Source: Urmitella timonensis (GTDB taxonomy: Bacteria; Actinomycetota; Actinomycetes; Actinomycetales; Actinomycetaceae). From it: a DNA stretch of 64,000 nucleotides. Positions 45,003-53,790 of this stretch are shown here, piece by piece (position 1 is the stretch's first letter; each line of letters opens with the position of its first letter). The notes under the pieces are model-generated. The model made no database searches, was not told the DNA's origin, and worked only from the letters and a program-made list of their open reading frames with translations. The translations under genes were made by a program, and so were the position numbers. The DNA lies in the NCBI GenBank assembly GCA_900120415.1, contig FQLW01000005.1:186001-250000 (forward strand). The letters are read 5' to 3'.

Positions 45003-45130
45003 AATCGCTAGAAACTTGGTGACCTGCCCATAGTATCCGGGGCGGCAAAAGCGCTCGGGGGACCCCGGTGAGCCTTGCTTCGCTCGGCTCAAGCCCCCTC
45101 TCGCATCTTTTGCCACCCCGGATTTTTGCT
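45003..45130 (+). repeat. Structured direct repeat, copy 1
   Basis: Begins AATCGCTAG. Outer arms TCCGGGGCGGCAAAAG and CTTTTGCCACCCCGGA pair with one mismatch; between them are CGCTCGGGGGACCCCGG and AAGCCCCCTCTCGCAT. At the centre GAGCC pairs with GGCTC around TTGCTTCGCTC. The same layout is in copy 2 with changes on both sides of the central stem. Confidence 0.8.
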
Positions 45131-45267
45131 GTATACCGTTTTCGTAGAGTGTAGAAATAGCACGTTACCGACTATAAGCATATGTAATAGGGGGTAGGAG
45201 GAGAAGGGATTCGACGCAGATTCAAAGAATCCCGGTAGCTGATCTGGGGTTCAGCAATGTCGCCGGT

Positions 45268-45303
45268 CTGTCGCATCTTTTACCGTGCCCAGAGTTTTGC
45301 TGC
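45268..45303 (+). repeat. Part-copy of the structured repeat (right end)
   Basis: TCGCATCTTTTACCGTGCCC followed by a TTTTGCTG block resembles the right end of copy 1 (TCGCATCTTTTGCCACCCC, then TTTTTGCTG). The left half is missing. Confidence 0.55.
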
Positions 45304-45336
45304 TATAGCGGATTTGGTCAAAGCGAACAACTTGTA

Positions 45337-45465
45337 AATCGCTAGGAATCTAGGTCGCTCGCGTAGTATCCGGGGTGGTAAAAGCGCTCGGGGGACCCCG
45401 GTGATTCTTGCTTCGCTCGAATCAAGCCCCCTCTCGCATCTTTTGCCACCCTGGATTTTGGTTGT
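45337..45465 (+). repeat. Structured direct repeat, copy 2
   Basis: Second copy of 45003–45130. The central stem is GATTC/GAATC instead of GAGCC/GGCTC, so both sides changed together and pairing was kept. Outer arms TCCGGGGTGGTAAAAG and CTTTTGCCACCCTGGA still pair, partly through G–T. The rest is almost identical to copy 1. Confidence 0.8.
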
Positions 45466-45491
45466 GCGAGTTATTTCTGAGAGTTGCATCG

Positions 45492-47294
45492 TTAGCGGTG
45501 GTGGCGATGATTCCTCCAGCGCTTACGAATGCGACACCCCAGGGAGTCGCCTAGCTCACGTTGGTTAAGTGCCCGTGTTTGCTGTCGATAGATTCGCTCA
45601 ATCAAATCCCGTCCTCGCACATAGCCCAATACTTCGTGGGAGCCTCCCACTACTGGCAGGTTCGAAAGTGAGGACTCTGTTAGCTCTTTGAGGATTTGAC
45701 TAGGAAGCTCAGTGGGGGTGCAGAACGCTGCGGCCAAAGTGATTTCCGACAAGGGAATATCTTCGCCGCGTTTGGTGATTTCTTCACGCAGTAACAAGGC
45801 ACTAACTGAGCCTTGGAATACTCCCGCCGAATCTACCACCGCCAAAGAGGTTTCTCCGCTATTTTCCAGGGCTCTTTCCGCGTCCTTAAGCGAAATATCC
45901 TGGCTTAACAGTAGGGGAGGGCAATGCATAAGCTCAAATGCGCAGCTACGCCCTAATAAAGTATCCGACACCGGGTCTGATAAGCGGTCGCCACGGCGGT
46001 GCAGTTTTTGAGTGTAGATAGTCGAACGGGTCATAAAAAGAGAAATCCCGGTGGCAATCCCTACCGCCAGCATCATCGGTAAAATTAGAGAATACTGCCT
46101 GGTCATCTCGATAATAATGAACACCGCGGTTAGGGGTGCACGGGAAGCAGCCGCGAAAGCTGCACCCATCCCAACTACTCCATAAATGGCAGTCGAAGAA
46201 GCCGACCAAGGTTGAACCACCTGTCCGAAAGCTGCTCCCGCACACGCCCCCACAAACAGGGTAGGGCCAAATACCCCGCCAGCACCTCCCATACTAATCG
46301 TGAACGAAGCCCCCAAAGCCCGTCCTCCCAGTAGAGCCAAAACCATCCAGACTGGGAAATCGCCAGATAATACTCGCAACTGGACACTCTCACCTGTGCC
46401 GTAAAGAAGCGGGAAAAAATAAAGGAAAATGCCGAGCAGTAAAGAACAAACGACCGGACGAAACCAGTCTTTCCCGTGATAAAGCAAGTTGATGCCGTCC
46501 CAAACCAGGTATAACAGTTTGCTAAAAGCAATCCCGGCTAAAGCAGCAACCACTGCCCCTACAGCCACCAAAATATAGTCGCTATGGGAAAAAAGATCCA
46601 AAGACTGACCTAAAGGAATACTGGCTTGATTAGGGAAAAACTGTTGCGCAACCAGTGAAGCCGACACCGAAGAAAAAACAATGAAAGCAAAATATTCGGC
46701 GCTAAGCACCCCCAAAATTAGTTCCACGGAGAAACAAGCACCAGCCAGGGGGGCATTAAAAGTAGCGGCAATCCCCGCAGCCGCCCCACAGGCACACAGG
46801 AACATCAGGCGTTGTTTGCTAAGGGCCAGCCGGGTGCCTACCCAAGAAGAAATAGCCGCCCCAATCATTACAATCGGCCCTTCCCGCCCGGCATTTCCCC
46901 CTCCTCCCAAAGTCAAAGAAGCCGCAAATAACTTGACTAGGGCGTTGCGTCCAGGAATTCTCCCGCCTTTGCGGCGGACGAAAAACATTACTTCTGGGAC
47001 GGCATGACCGCGTGAACCGGGCGTAAAACGCTCTACCACCGGAGCATAAAGCAGCGCTGAAATTACTGGAACCGCAATGATAAAAACCGGTGACAGCCCT
47101 AAAAATCCGTGGGCATCCCCCGCGTGAGCAGGGTAATCGCTAAAGCCAGTCATCAGATAAGACCAGCCGTTAATTAGATAATGAAACGCCACTGAAACCA
47201 GTCCCACTGCTATACCTAAAACAATTGAAAGCACAGTGAGACCAGCTAGCGAAGTCGCAATAAAACTTGAAAACCGGTAGCGCTCTGGAGCCAT
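45492..47294 (-). CDS. clcA: ClC-type chloride/proton antiporter with CBS pair
   Basis: About 600 residues from the ATG at 47294; an in-frame TTG at 47330 is also possible, and neither has a clear ribosome site. ClC core with GSRGHAVPEV (first selectivity region), GGGGNAGREGPIV (gating Glu, which marks antiporters), then GGVFGPTLFVGA. After the last helix come two CBS domains (about 455–590), which usually sense adenine nucleotides. Exchanges chloride for protons, for acid tolerance or volume control. Divergent from dxs. Confidence 0.93.
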   Translation of the reverse strand: MAPERYRFSSFIATSLAGLTVLSIVLGIAVGLVSVAFHYLINGWSYLMTGFSDYPAHAGDAHGFLGLSPVFIIAVPVISALLYAPVVERFTPGSRGHAVPEVMFFVRRKGGRIPGRNALVKLFAASLTLGGGGNAGREGPIVMIGAAISSWVGTRLALSKQRLMFLCACGAAAGIAATFNAPLAGACFSVELILGVLSAEYFAFIVFSSVSASLVAQQFFPNQASIPLGQSLDLFSHSDYILVAVGAVVAALAGIAFSKLLYLVWDGINLLYHGKDWFRPVVCSLLLGIFLYFFPLLYGTGESVQLRVLSGDFPVWMVLALLGGRALGASFTISMGGAGGVFGPTLFVGACAGAAFGQVVQPWSASSTAIYGVVGMGAAFAAASRAPLTAVFIIIEMTRQYSLILPMMLAVGIATGISLFMTRSTIYTQKLHRRGDRLSDPVSDTLLGRSCAFELMHCPPLLLSQDISLKDAERALENSGETSLAVVDSAGVFQGSVSALLLREEITKRGEDIPLSEITLAAAFCTPTELPSQILKELTESSLSNLPVVGGSHEVLGYVRGRDLIERIYRQQTRALNQRELGDSLGCRIRKRWRNHRHHR

Positions 47295-47506
47295 AGTTTT
47301 AGTGTGACGCGCTAGCTTCAATAAACGCAAGTAGTGAAATAGATATTTTCTATCGGCAGCAATCGAAACTGATTAAGCAATCGGAACCGTTTATTTTTGA
47401 AAAATACCCAGAACCAAAAGGGCAAAACATGGAAAAGCGGGGCGCAAAAGTGGCATTCAAAGCAATCTGCACCCTCAAAAATCCAAAATATGACTAAACT
47501 AGCTGG

Positions 47507-49378
47507 GTGGCAAGAATTCTTGATCGGATAAACAACCCGGCAGACTTAAAAAAACTCTCCAGCCTAGAGCTAACTAATCTGGCTGGGGAAATCCGGTCAT
47601 TCCTAGTGGAGAATGTGGCAAAAACCGGTGGTCACATGGGGCCAAATCTGGGGGTAGTGGAGCTTACTATTGCCCTACATAGAATGTTTTCTTCTCCCAC
47701 TGACACCATTATTTTTGATACCGGGCATCAGTGTTACGTACATAAAATCCTCACTGGACGGAAAGATTTTACTGACCTGCGTACCGCTACGGGACTTTCT
47801 GGGTATCCCAGCCGGGCTGAATCCCCGCATGATGTGGTAGAAAACTCACACGCCTCGACTGCGCTTTCCTGGGCGCAAGGTATCGCGGAAGCTAAAGCCC
47901 TAAAAGGAGACGACTCCTATACAGTGGCAGTGATTGGTGACGGCGCTATGACCGGAGGTATGGCGTGGGAGGCGCTCAATAATATCGCTGAACATCCCAA
48001 TCTGCGCCTAATCATTGTAGTAAATGACAATGGTCGTTCCTACGAGCCCACCATTGGGGGACTGGCTCATCACCTGGATGCTTTGCGGACTTCACCCGCC
48101 TATGAGCGGGCGTTACGCTGGGGAAAACAGCATCTAAAGTCGCGGGGAAAACCTGGAGAACTCACCTATGATGCGCTGCATGGGATTAAACGTGGAATGG
48201 CGGATTTAATTACTCCCCCCAAGGTTGTTTTTAATGATTTAGGTATTAAATACACCGGTCCGGTTAATGGACACGATATTGTTGCCACCGAGTTTGTTTT
48301 GGCACGTGCAAAAGAGTTCTCCGGTCCGATAATCGTGCACGCGATTACAGAAAAAGGGCGTGGCTACACTCCTGCCGAAAAAAATGATGCAGATCATTTC
48401 CATACAGTTGGTCCGATTCATCCAGAAACCGGCTTGCCGGTAAAGAAAGAACGTTTTGGCTGGACGGCGGTATTTGCGGAAGAGATTGTTCGTTTGGCGC
48501 GGCGTAATACTAAAATTGTGGGTATCTCAGCTGCCATGATGGAACCCGTAGGTTTGAAACCATTCCGTACCCAGTTCCCTAACCGAGTTTTTGATGTGGG
48601 AATCGCTGAGCAACACGCTATGACTCTGGCAGCCGGACTGTCTTTTGCCGGTTGTCACCCGGTTATCGCCCTCTATGCGACCTTCCTTAACCGCGCCTTT
48701 GACCAGCTCTTGATGGATGCTGCCCTACATAAACAGGGGATAACTGTGGTTCTAGACCGCGCGGGCATCACCGGAGCTGATGGGGCTAGCCATAACGGAA
48801 TGTGGGATTTGGCAATCGCCGCTATGGTTCCCGGAATCCGTGTAGCTGCTCCCAGAGATGCGGCTACTGTGCGAAAGTTATTAGGTCAGGCGGTCTCGAT
48901 AGAGGACGCTCCCACAATCGTGCGTTATCCAAAAGGTTCAATACCTCCGCAGATACCGGCAAAGGCTCATATCGGTGACCTAGACGTGTTGTATCAGCAC
49001 TCAGGTGAGGGGAAACAGATATTGGTGCTAGCCGTCGGAGCTATGGCTACTACCGCCCTGGAGGTCTCCCAAGGTCTTACCCAAGGGGGACACTCGGTAA
49101 AATGCGTTGATCCCGGTTGGGTAATTCCAATTTCTGCTACGCTTTGCGAGCAGGTAAAACTGGCTGATTTCGTGGTGACTATCGAGGACGGGGAAGTAAC
49201 CAACGGGGTAGGGGCGCTGCTGCGTTCGACCTTGGCTCAAGATAACTGTTTCACCCCGATTAAATCATTTGGAATTCCTAGGGCATTCTTACCCACCGAT
49301 TCTCGCGATAACTTGCTTGAAAGTTCCAAACTTACCCCGGAAACCATTCTGAATGAGCTAGAACAAATCCTCGCCTAA
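47507..49378 (+). CDS. dxs: 1-deoxy-D-xylulose-5-phosphate synthase
   Basis: 623 residues starting with GTG. First step of the non-mevalonate isoprenoid pathway: pyruvate plus glyceraldehyde 3-phosphate gives deoxyxylulose phosphate. The thiamine diphosphate site is GDGAMTGGMAWEALNN (about 147–162), with GHQCYVHKILTGR earlier and the catalytic Glu in VGIAEQHAMTLA in the pyrimidine-binding half. No thiamine riboswitch is visible in the 170 bases before it. Supplies precursors for the polyprenyl synthase at 13562. Confidence 0.96.
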   Translation: MARILDRINNPADLKKLSSLELTNLAGEIRSFLVENVAKTGGHMGPNLGVVELTIALHRMFSSPTDTIIFDTGHQCYVHKILTGRKDFTDLRTATGLSGYPSRAESPHDVVENSHASTALSWAQGIAEAKALKGDDSYTVAVIGDGAMTGGMAWEALNNIAEHPNLRLIIVVNDNGRSYEPTIGGLAHHLDALRTSPAYERALRWGKQHLKSRGKPGELTYDALHGIKRGMADLITPPKVVFNDLGIKYTGPVNGHDIVATEFVLARAKEFSGPIIVHAITEKGRGYTPAEKNDADHFHTVGPIHPETGLPVKKERFGWTAVFAEEIVRLARRNTKIVGISAAMMEPVGLKPFRTQFPNRVFDVGIAEQHAMTLAAGLSFAGCHPVIALYATFLNRAFDQLLMDAALHKQGITVVLDRAGITGADGASHNGMWDLAIAAMVPGIRVAAPRDAATVRKLLGQAVSIEDAPTIVRYPKGSIPPQIPAKAHIGDLDVLYQHSGEGKQILVLAVGAMATTALEVSQGLTQGGHSVKCVDPGWVIPISATLCEQVKLADFVVTIEDGEVTNGVGALLRSTLAQDNCFTPIKSFGIPRAFLPTDSRDNLLESSKLTPETILNELEQILA

Positions 49379-49517
49379 GTTGCGGTATTGAACGCTAGTA
49401 TTTGCCAGGTTCTACCGGAATGTATCGGAGATAAAAGCCACGAAATAGTGAGGATAGACAACTTTTTGAAGGCGCTCTTACCCAGGGCTTGCGTTTAGAA
49501 TAGAAACTAATAAATAG

Positions 49518-51905
49518 ATGAAACAGATAAATGGCGAAAAGGAATTAGAGTTGGGAAACTTCAATCAATATGGCTCTAGGCGCGAACCTCAATGGCGCAA
49601 GCGTCGCTCTCAATCGGCAGGGCATGATTCCTCCCCCCGGCGCTCGGACTCAGGGCAAGCTCATTCCGATTCGCGCGGCTATAGTGGCAGCCGACAATCC
49701 GAAGGTGACTATCGTCAAAACGCTCGTGGCAACGGTAAATGGAATGATTCGCGGGGTGGAAAATCCCGCTATGATCGTAACGATCGCTCCGGTCGTTACC
49801 GCTCAGGGCGTGAGGATGAACGCGGTGAGAGAGGACATCGGGGACAACGCTCCGGTCGCTCCTGGGGGGCAGGTAAGAATAATGCTCGCGGCTTTGAACA
49901 AGGAAACCGGCGCGGTGGGCGACGTTTTGACGGAGGTCGTGACGAACGTCGCGAACGTGAGGGGCAAGATTCGCGAACCGGTAAGCATTCTTATGGAGTG
50001 CGTGATTCTCGTTACCGCGCTAAAGAATGGCGTCATGAAAATGAACCTAAAATTCCTCCGGCAGTTAAAGCCTCTGACTTAGATCGTGAATCTAGAGTAG
50101 CTTTATCTTCTCTAGACCCCGACAATGCGGAAAAAGTGGCTCGCCATTTGGTAATGGCTGGTTCACTACTAGATGTAGATGCCGAAGAAGCCTATCTTCA
50201 TGCGCGCGCTGCGGTTAGCCGAGCTGGACGGATAGGGACAGTGAGAGAAGCAGCCGCCCTCGCAGCCTACGGATGTGGTAAATATAGCGAAGCTCTCCGG
50301 GAGGTACGGGCGGCTCGGCGTCTAAATGGAACCGACAGTCTGCGGGCTATCGAAGCTGACTGCGAACGTGGGCTAGGTAAACCTGAGAAAGCCTTAGAGA
50401 TAATTGCCGAAACCGACACGTCCTCATTCAACCTTTCTGATTTGGTAGAACTCGTGATTGTGCAGGCAGGTGCGCGCCACGATTTAGGTGAATCTGATGC
50501 CGCGCTAGTGTTGTTAAATAATTTCTTGGATAAATACCAGCCTGACGAGCCAGTTCTTCTGGCTAGGATTCTTTCCTATAAAGCTGATTTATTACGGGAA
50601 ATAGGACGCGAGGACGAAGCCGAGCAGGTAGAAGCAGAGACTCCTGAAGTACCCGACACAGTTGCAATTGTTGATTTAGAGGAAGTTTTAGAAGCGGATA
50701 ACCCCTACGTGCCTTCGGATTTACATGGCAGTCGCAAGCCTTTAGTAGAGACTGCGGATGTGCTCCTAGTGGATTTGGATGGAGTTTGCTACACCGGAAG
50801 TCGAGACGTTCCCAAAGCAGCCGAAGGCTTAGCGATGGTGCGGAAAATCGGTCTTAAAGTGCAGTTCCTAACCAATAACGCTTCGCGAACCCCACAACAA
50901 GTTGCGGATAAATTGCGCTCTCATCAAATTGTTGCTGAAGAGAGTGAAGTGATGACTGCCGCGATGGATGCGGTCGATATTCTTAGCCACAAAATCGATC
51001 CGGAATCAAAAGTGTTGGTAGTCGGCACTCAGGCGTTAGCAGACACGGTTGCCGAGGCAGGATTTACGGTAGTAACCGAGGCTAGCGAGCAGCCAGTAGC
51101 AGTTATTCAAGGTTATGGCCCGAATGTGGGCTGGGAACAAATGTCGCAGGCTGCCTATGCAATAAATAATGGTGCACTCTTTATTGCCACTAATCTAGAT
51201 GCCACTTTGCCTACCGAGCAAGGCTTCGCCCTAGGAAACGGTTCTCTAGTGGCAGCCGTAGAGCACGCGACCGGGCAAAAACCTTTCGCCGCTGGCAAGC
51301 CTTTTGCCGGAATCTATCGCAAAGCTGCCGGTAGAGCGCAAGCTACCAAACCGCTCGCGGTAGGTGACCGGCTCGATACCGATATTGCGGGAGCAGTAGC
51401 CGCCGATATGCTCAGTTTGCATGTGCTTACCGGTGTTTCTGATGCAAAAGCTGTGGCTCTCGCTCACCCGGATAGGCGTCCCTCCTATCTGGGGCTTGAT
51501 TTAACTGACCTGATGCGACCACACCCTGGCCCGGTTCATCAACCTACCGGAGCGTGGACTAGCGGAGAATCTGCTGGCTTTATGGTGGCTGAAGATGGAC
51601 GGGTGCTGCGTGATGGGCAACCGGTTGATAATGGGGCGGTGCTCAGTCTTGAAGATTACCGTGCGCTAGTGGCAGCGGTTTGGGAAGCTCGTGACCAGGG
51701 GGTATTTGTGCACCTTCCAGATCTTGAGGTCGTGCGGGAAACTGACAACTCCAATCAGGAGCTATCTGATGAGGTAGAAGAAAACGCCCAGTCAGCCAAA
51801 ATGCAAGATTCGCAGGCTTGCGAGGATAAAGAGGATTTAGAGGATTCTTTTTCTTCGGAAGATGTAAAACTCGCAGATGAGACTGATGATGAGTGCGATC
51901 AATAG
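49518..51905 (+). CDS. TPR–HAD-IIA phosphatase fusion with Arg/Gly-rich N-terminus
   Basis: 795 residues. Residues 1–175 are Arg/Gly/Ser/Asp-rich and almost certainly disordered (RGG/RS-like). Residues about 185–375 are helical TPR-like repeats (VAGSLL-type pairs, EALREVRAARRL, EKALEIIAETD). Residues about 414–690 form a HAD-IIA phosphatase with LLVDLDGVCYTG (motif I), LTNNASRTP (motif II) and VGDRLDTDIAGA (motif IV). The tail is acidic. In mycobacteria the TPR protein and phosphatase are separate genes (Rv1691 and Rv1692, the latter a glycerol-3-phosphate phosphatase); here they form one frame. First gene of a long operon with tlyA, nadK and recN. Confidence 0.87.
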   Translation: MKQINGEKELELGNFNQYGSRREPQWRKRRSQSAGHDSSPRRSDSGQAHSDSRGYSGSRQSEGDYRQNARGNGKWNDSRGGKSRYDRNDRSGRYRSGREDERGERGHRGQRSGRSWGAGKNNARGFEQGNRRGGRRFDGGRDERREREGQDSRTGKHSYGVRDSRYRAKEWRHENEPKIPPAVKASDLDRESRVALSSLDPDNAEKVARHLVMAGSLLDVDAEEAYLHARAAVSRAGRIGTVREAAALAAYGCGKYSEALREVRAARRLNGTDSLRAIEADCERGLGKPEKALEIIAETDTSSFNLSDLVELVIVQAGARHDLGESDAALVLLNNFLDKYQPDEPVLLARILSYKADLLREIGREDEAEQVEAETPEVPDTVAIVDLEEVLEADNPYVPSDLHGSRKPLVETADVLLVDLDGVCYTGSRDVPKAAEGLAMVRKIGLKVQFLTNNASRTPQQVADKLRSHQIVAEESEVMTAAMDAVDILSHKIDPESKVLVVGTQALADTVAEAGFTVVTEASEQPVAVIQGYGPNVGWEQMSQAAYAINNGALFIATNLDATLPTEQGFALGNGSLVAAVEHATGQKPFAAGKPFAGIYRKAAGRAQATKPLAVGDRLDTDIAGAVAADMLSLHVLTGVSDAKAVALAHPDRRPSYLGLDLTDLMRPHPGPVHQPTGAWTSGESAGFMVAEDGRVLRDGQPVDNGAVLSLEDYRALVAAVWEARDQGVFVHLPDLEVVRETDNSNQELSDEVEENAQSAKMQDSQACEDKEDLEDSFSSEDVKLADETDDECDQ

Positions 51906-52092
51906 TTTTTCTGATTCATCGGAAGATTTAGAGCTGGAGGCTCGAAAAACAGATATCGATAAGCAGATGGCTGACTGGCCGAAAGACCCTGACAGTATCT
52001 ATCCCCAGATTACTTTAAGCGACTTGGAGCAAACAGCTGCAAAACTATCTGCCACCTTAGATTCCCTGAGTGCGCAGATAGAAAGGAAATAG
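51877..52092 (+). CDS. Small acidic protein before tlyA (Rv1693-like position)
   Basis: 71 residues if the first ATG is used; ATGs at 51886 and 51889 are equally possible, and all overlap the end of the phosphatase gene. The C-terminal half looks like a short coiled helix (LSDLEQTAAKLSATLDSLSAQIE). A small gene of unknown role stands in the same place in M. tuberculosis (Rv1693). It stops three bases before tlyA, so it is probably translated with its neighbours. Confidence 0.65.
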   Translation: MRLMMSAINSFSDSSEDLELEARKTDIDKQMADWPKDPDSIYPQITLSDLEQTAAKLSATLDSLSAQIERK

Positions 52093-52094
52093 CA

Positions 52095-52961
52095 GTGGGT
52101 AGATTGCGGCGGCTAGATAGAGAGTTAGTGCGCCGACATTTGGCTACTTCCCGCTCTCACGCTAGCCAGATTATTACTGCTGGTAGAGTCAGTGTGGACG
52201 GTAGGGTAATCTCTAAACCGGCTTCGCAAATTGATCCGGCTCAGGCTATAACAGTGGTTAAAAGCTCGCAGGTGGAATATGCTTCCCGAGGCGGCTATAA
52301 GCTGGCGGGCGTCCTCGATATATTAGGCAAGGACGCCCCGGAGATAGCGGGTAAACGTTGCCTCGATGCGGGGGCATCTACCGGGGGTTTTACCGATGTC
52401 TTATTGCGCCGGGGTGCAAGTTCGGTAGTGGCGGTGGATGTTGGCTATGGTCAATTACGTTGGGAGCTGCAACAAGACCGGCGAGTAGAAGTCCATGATC
52501 GTACCAATATTCGTTACCTAGATCCGCAAGAAATTGGGGAACCCGCCCAGTTAATAGTAGGGGATTTGTCGTTTATTTCCTTGAAACTGGTTATACCCGC
52601 TCTGGTAAGTGCCTCTACCCTTGATGCAGAATACTTGCTGATGGTAAAACCGCAGTTTGAGGTAGGGCGCGAGAAACTAGGAGCCGGGGGCGTAGTGCGT
52701 GACCTGGAAGATCATTTTAGGACTGTTATGGGGGTAATCCTCTCAGCGTCAGAAAACGGGTTAGGGTTGAAAAGGGTGGCTGCCTCACCATTGCCTGGTC
52801 CATCTGGGAATGTTGAATACTTTATATATTTAGGGCGCGGGGTGCCTATGCCTAGTAATCTACAGATTAAAGACATGGTAAAGACTGCGATTGCCGCGGG
52901 CCCAGCTGGTAAACCAGGCAATAATCTAGATGAACAGGTAAAGGAGGAAACCAATGAGTGA
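52095..52961 (+). CDS. tlyA: TlyA-type 16S/23S rRNA 2'-O-methyltransferase
   Basis: 288 residues from GTG at 52095, preceded by GAAAGGAA. An S4 RNA-binding domain (1–62, RLDRELVRRHLATSRSHASQII) is followed by an FtsJ-like fold: CLDAGASTGGFTDVLLRRGA binds S-adenosylmethionine (about 89–108, split here), then VAVDVGYGQLRW, DLSFISLKLV and LVKPQFEVGR-like LMVKPQFEVGREKLG. In mycobacteria TlyA methylates both ribosomal RNAs and sets capreomycin sensitivity. Overlaps nadK by eight bases. Confidence 0.94.
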   Translation: MGRLRRLDRELVRRHLATSRSHASQIITAGRVSVDGRVISKPASQIDPAQAITVVKSSQVEYASRGGYKLAGVLDILGKDAPEIAGKRCLDAGASTGGFTDVLLRRGASSVVAVDVGYGQLRWELQQDRRVEVHDRTNIRYLDPQEIGEPAQLIVGDLSFISLKLVIPALVSASTLDAEYLLMVKPQFEVGREKLGAGGVVRDLEDHFRTVMGVILSASENGLGLKRVAASPLPGPSGNVEYFIYLGRGVPMPSNLQIKDMVKTAIAAGPAGKPGNNLDEQVKEETNE

Positions 52962-53787
52962 ACGCCACGTAATGGTGATTCGGCATCTTTCACGACCTGA
53001 GTTGGCTGAAACTGCTGATAAAGTGGCAGCCGAGCTTCGCAACCATGGGATTACTCCGGTAGATGAAGACTATGATGGCTCCGTTGAAATTGTTATTGCC
53101 CTCGGCGGAGATGGTACTTTGCTGGGAGCTGCCCGCCCCGCCCGCACGCAAGCAGTACCCCTAATTGGAATTAATCTTGGGCATACCGGGTTTTTAACCG
53201 AAGTAGAACCGGATAAAATCTCAGAAGTCATTAACCATATAGTTGCCGGCTCCTACACGGTGCAACCACGGATGACAGTAGAGGTAACCGTAACTCTTCC
53301 TGACGGCAGTAAAATCAGTGATTGGGCGCTTAATGAAGCTGCGATTATGTCTACTGACCGTGCCCATCCTTCGCACTTAGGATTAGGAATTGATCAGCGC
53401 GGTATAACCACCTATGGGGCTGATGGTCTCATTGTCGCCACCCCTACCGGTTCAACCGCCTATAACTTTTCTGCTGGCGGTCCCATTGTCTGGCCTGATG
53501 TAGATGCGATGGTGGTTTCTCCCTTGGGGGCGCACGGTCTATTTACTCGTCCTTTAGTGGTTTCTCCTGATTCCACTCTGGAAATATCGGTACTACCCGA
53601 TCAGCGCAGTTCCATGGAGCTGTGGCTAGATGGTCTCCACTGTCACAAAGTACCTCCTGCTTCAATAGTGCACGCCACTAAAGGCAAAGCTCCGGTGTTG
53701 TTAGCCCGGATTCTTGATACCCCATTTTCCGGGCGTTTGGTGCATAAATTCCAACTTCCAGTTAAAGGCTGGCGTTCACTGGGGTAA
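52954..53787 (+). CDS. nadK: NAD kinase
   Basis: 277 residues. Phosphorylates NAD to NADP. Diagnostic LGGDGTLLGAAR (about 50–61), NLGHTGFLTE, LNEAAI and the Gly-rich ATPTGSTAYNFSAGGPIVWP. AAGGAGG lies before the ATG within the end of tlyA. Same order as ppnK (Rv1695) after tlyA in M. tuberculosis. Confidence 0.95.
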   Translation: MSERHVMVIRHLSRPELAETADKVAAELRNHGITPVDEDYDGSVEIVIALGGDGTLLGAARPARTQAVPLIGINLGHTGFLTEVEPDKISEVINHIVAGSYTVQPRMTVEVTVTLPDGSKISDWALNEAAIMSTDRAHPSHLGLGIDQRGITTYGADGLIVATPTGSTAYNFSAGGPIVWPDVDAMVVSPLGAHGLFTRPLVVSPDSTLEISVLPDQRSSMELWLDGLHCHKVPPASIVHATKGKAPVLLARILDTPFSGRLVHKFQLPVKGWRSLG

Positions 53788-53790
53788 GCC

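Larger units (their letters stand above)
45001..45491. other. Intergenic region with structured direct repeats
   Basis: About 490 bases between convergent acnA and clcA. Most of it is two long direct repeats with internal dyad symmetry, plus a part-copy between them. No gene seen. Confidence 0.75.

Noticed and set aside
45492-47007. Plus- and minus-strand frames inside clcA
   Set aside because: They lie in other frames of a well-conserved ClC gene.
47331-47506. Thiamine riboswitch before dxs
   Set aside because: The conserved riboswitch cores were not found on reading the segment.
49570-50082. 170-codon second frame in the start of the TPR–HAD gene
   Set aside because: It overlaps the Arg/Gly-rich low-complexity part; the other frame leads without break into the TPR and HAD domains.
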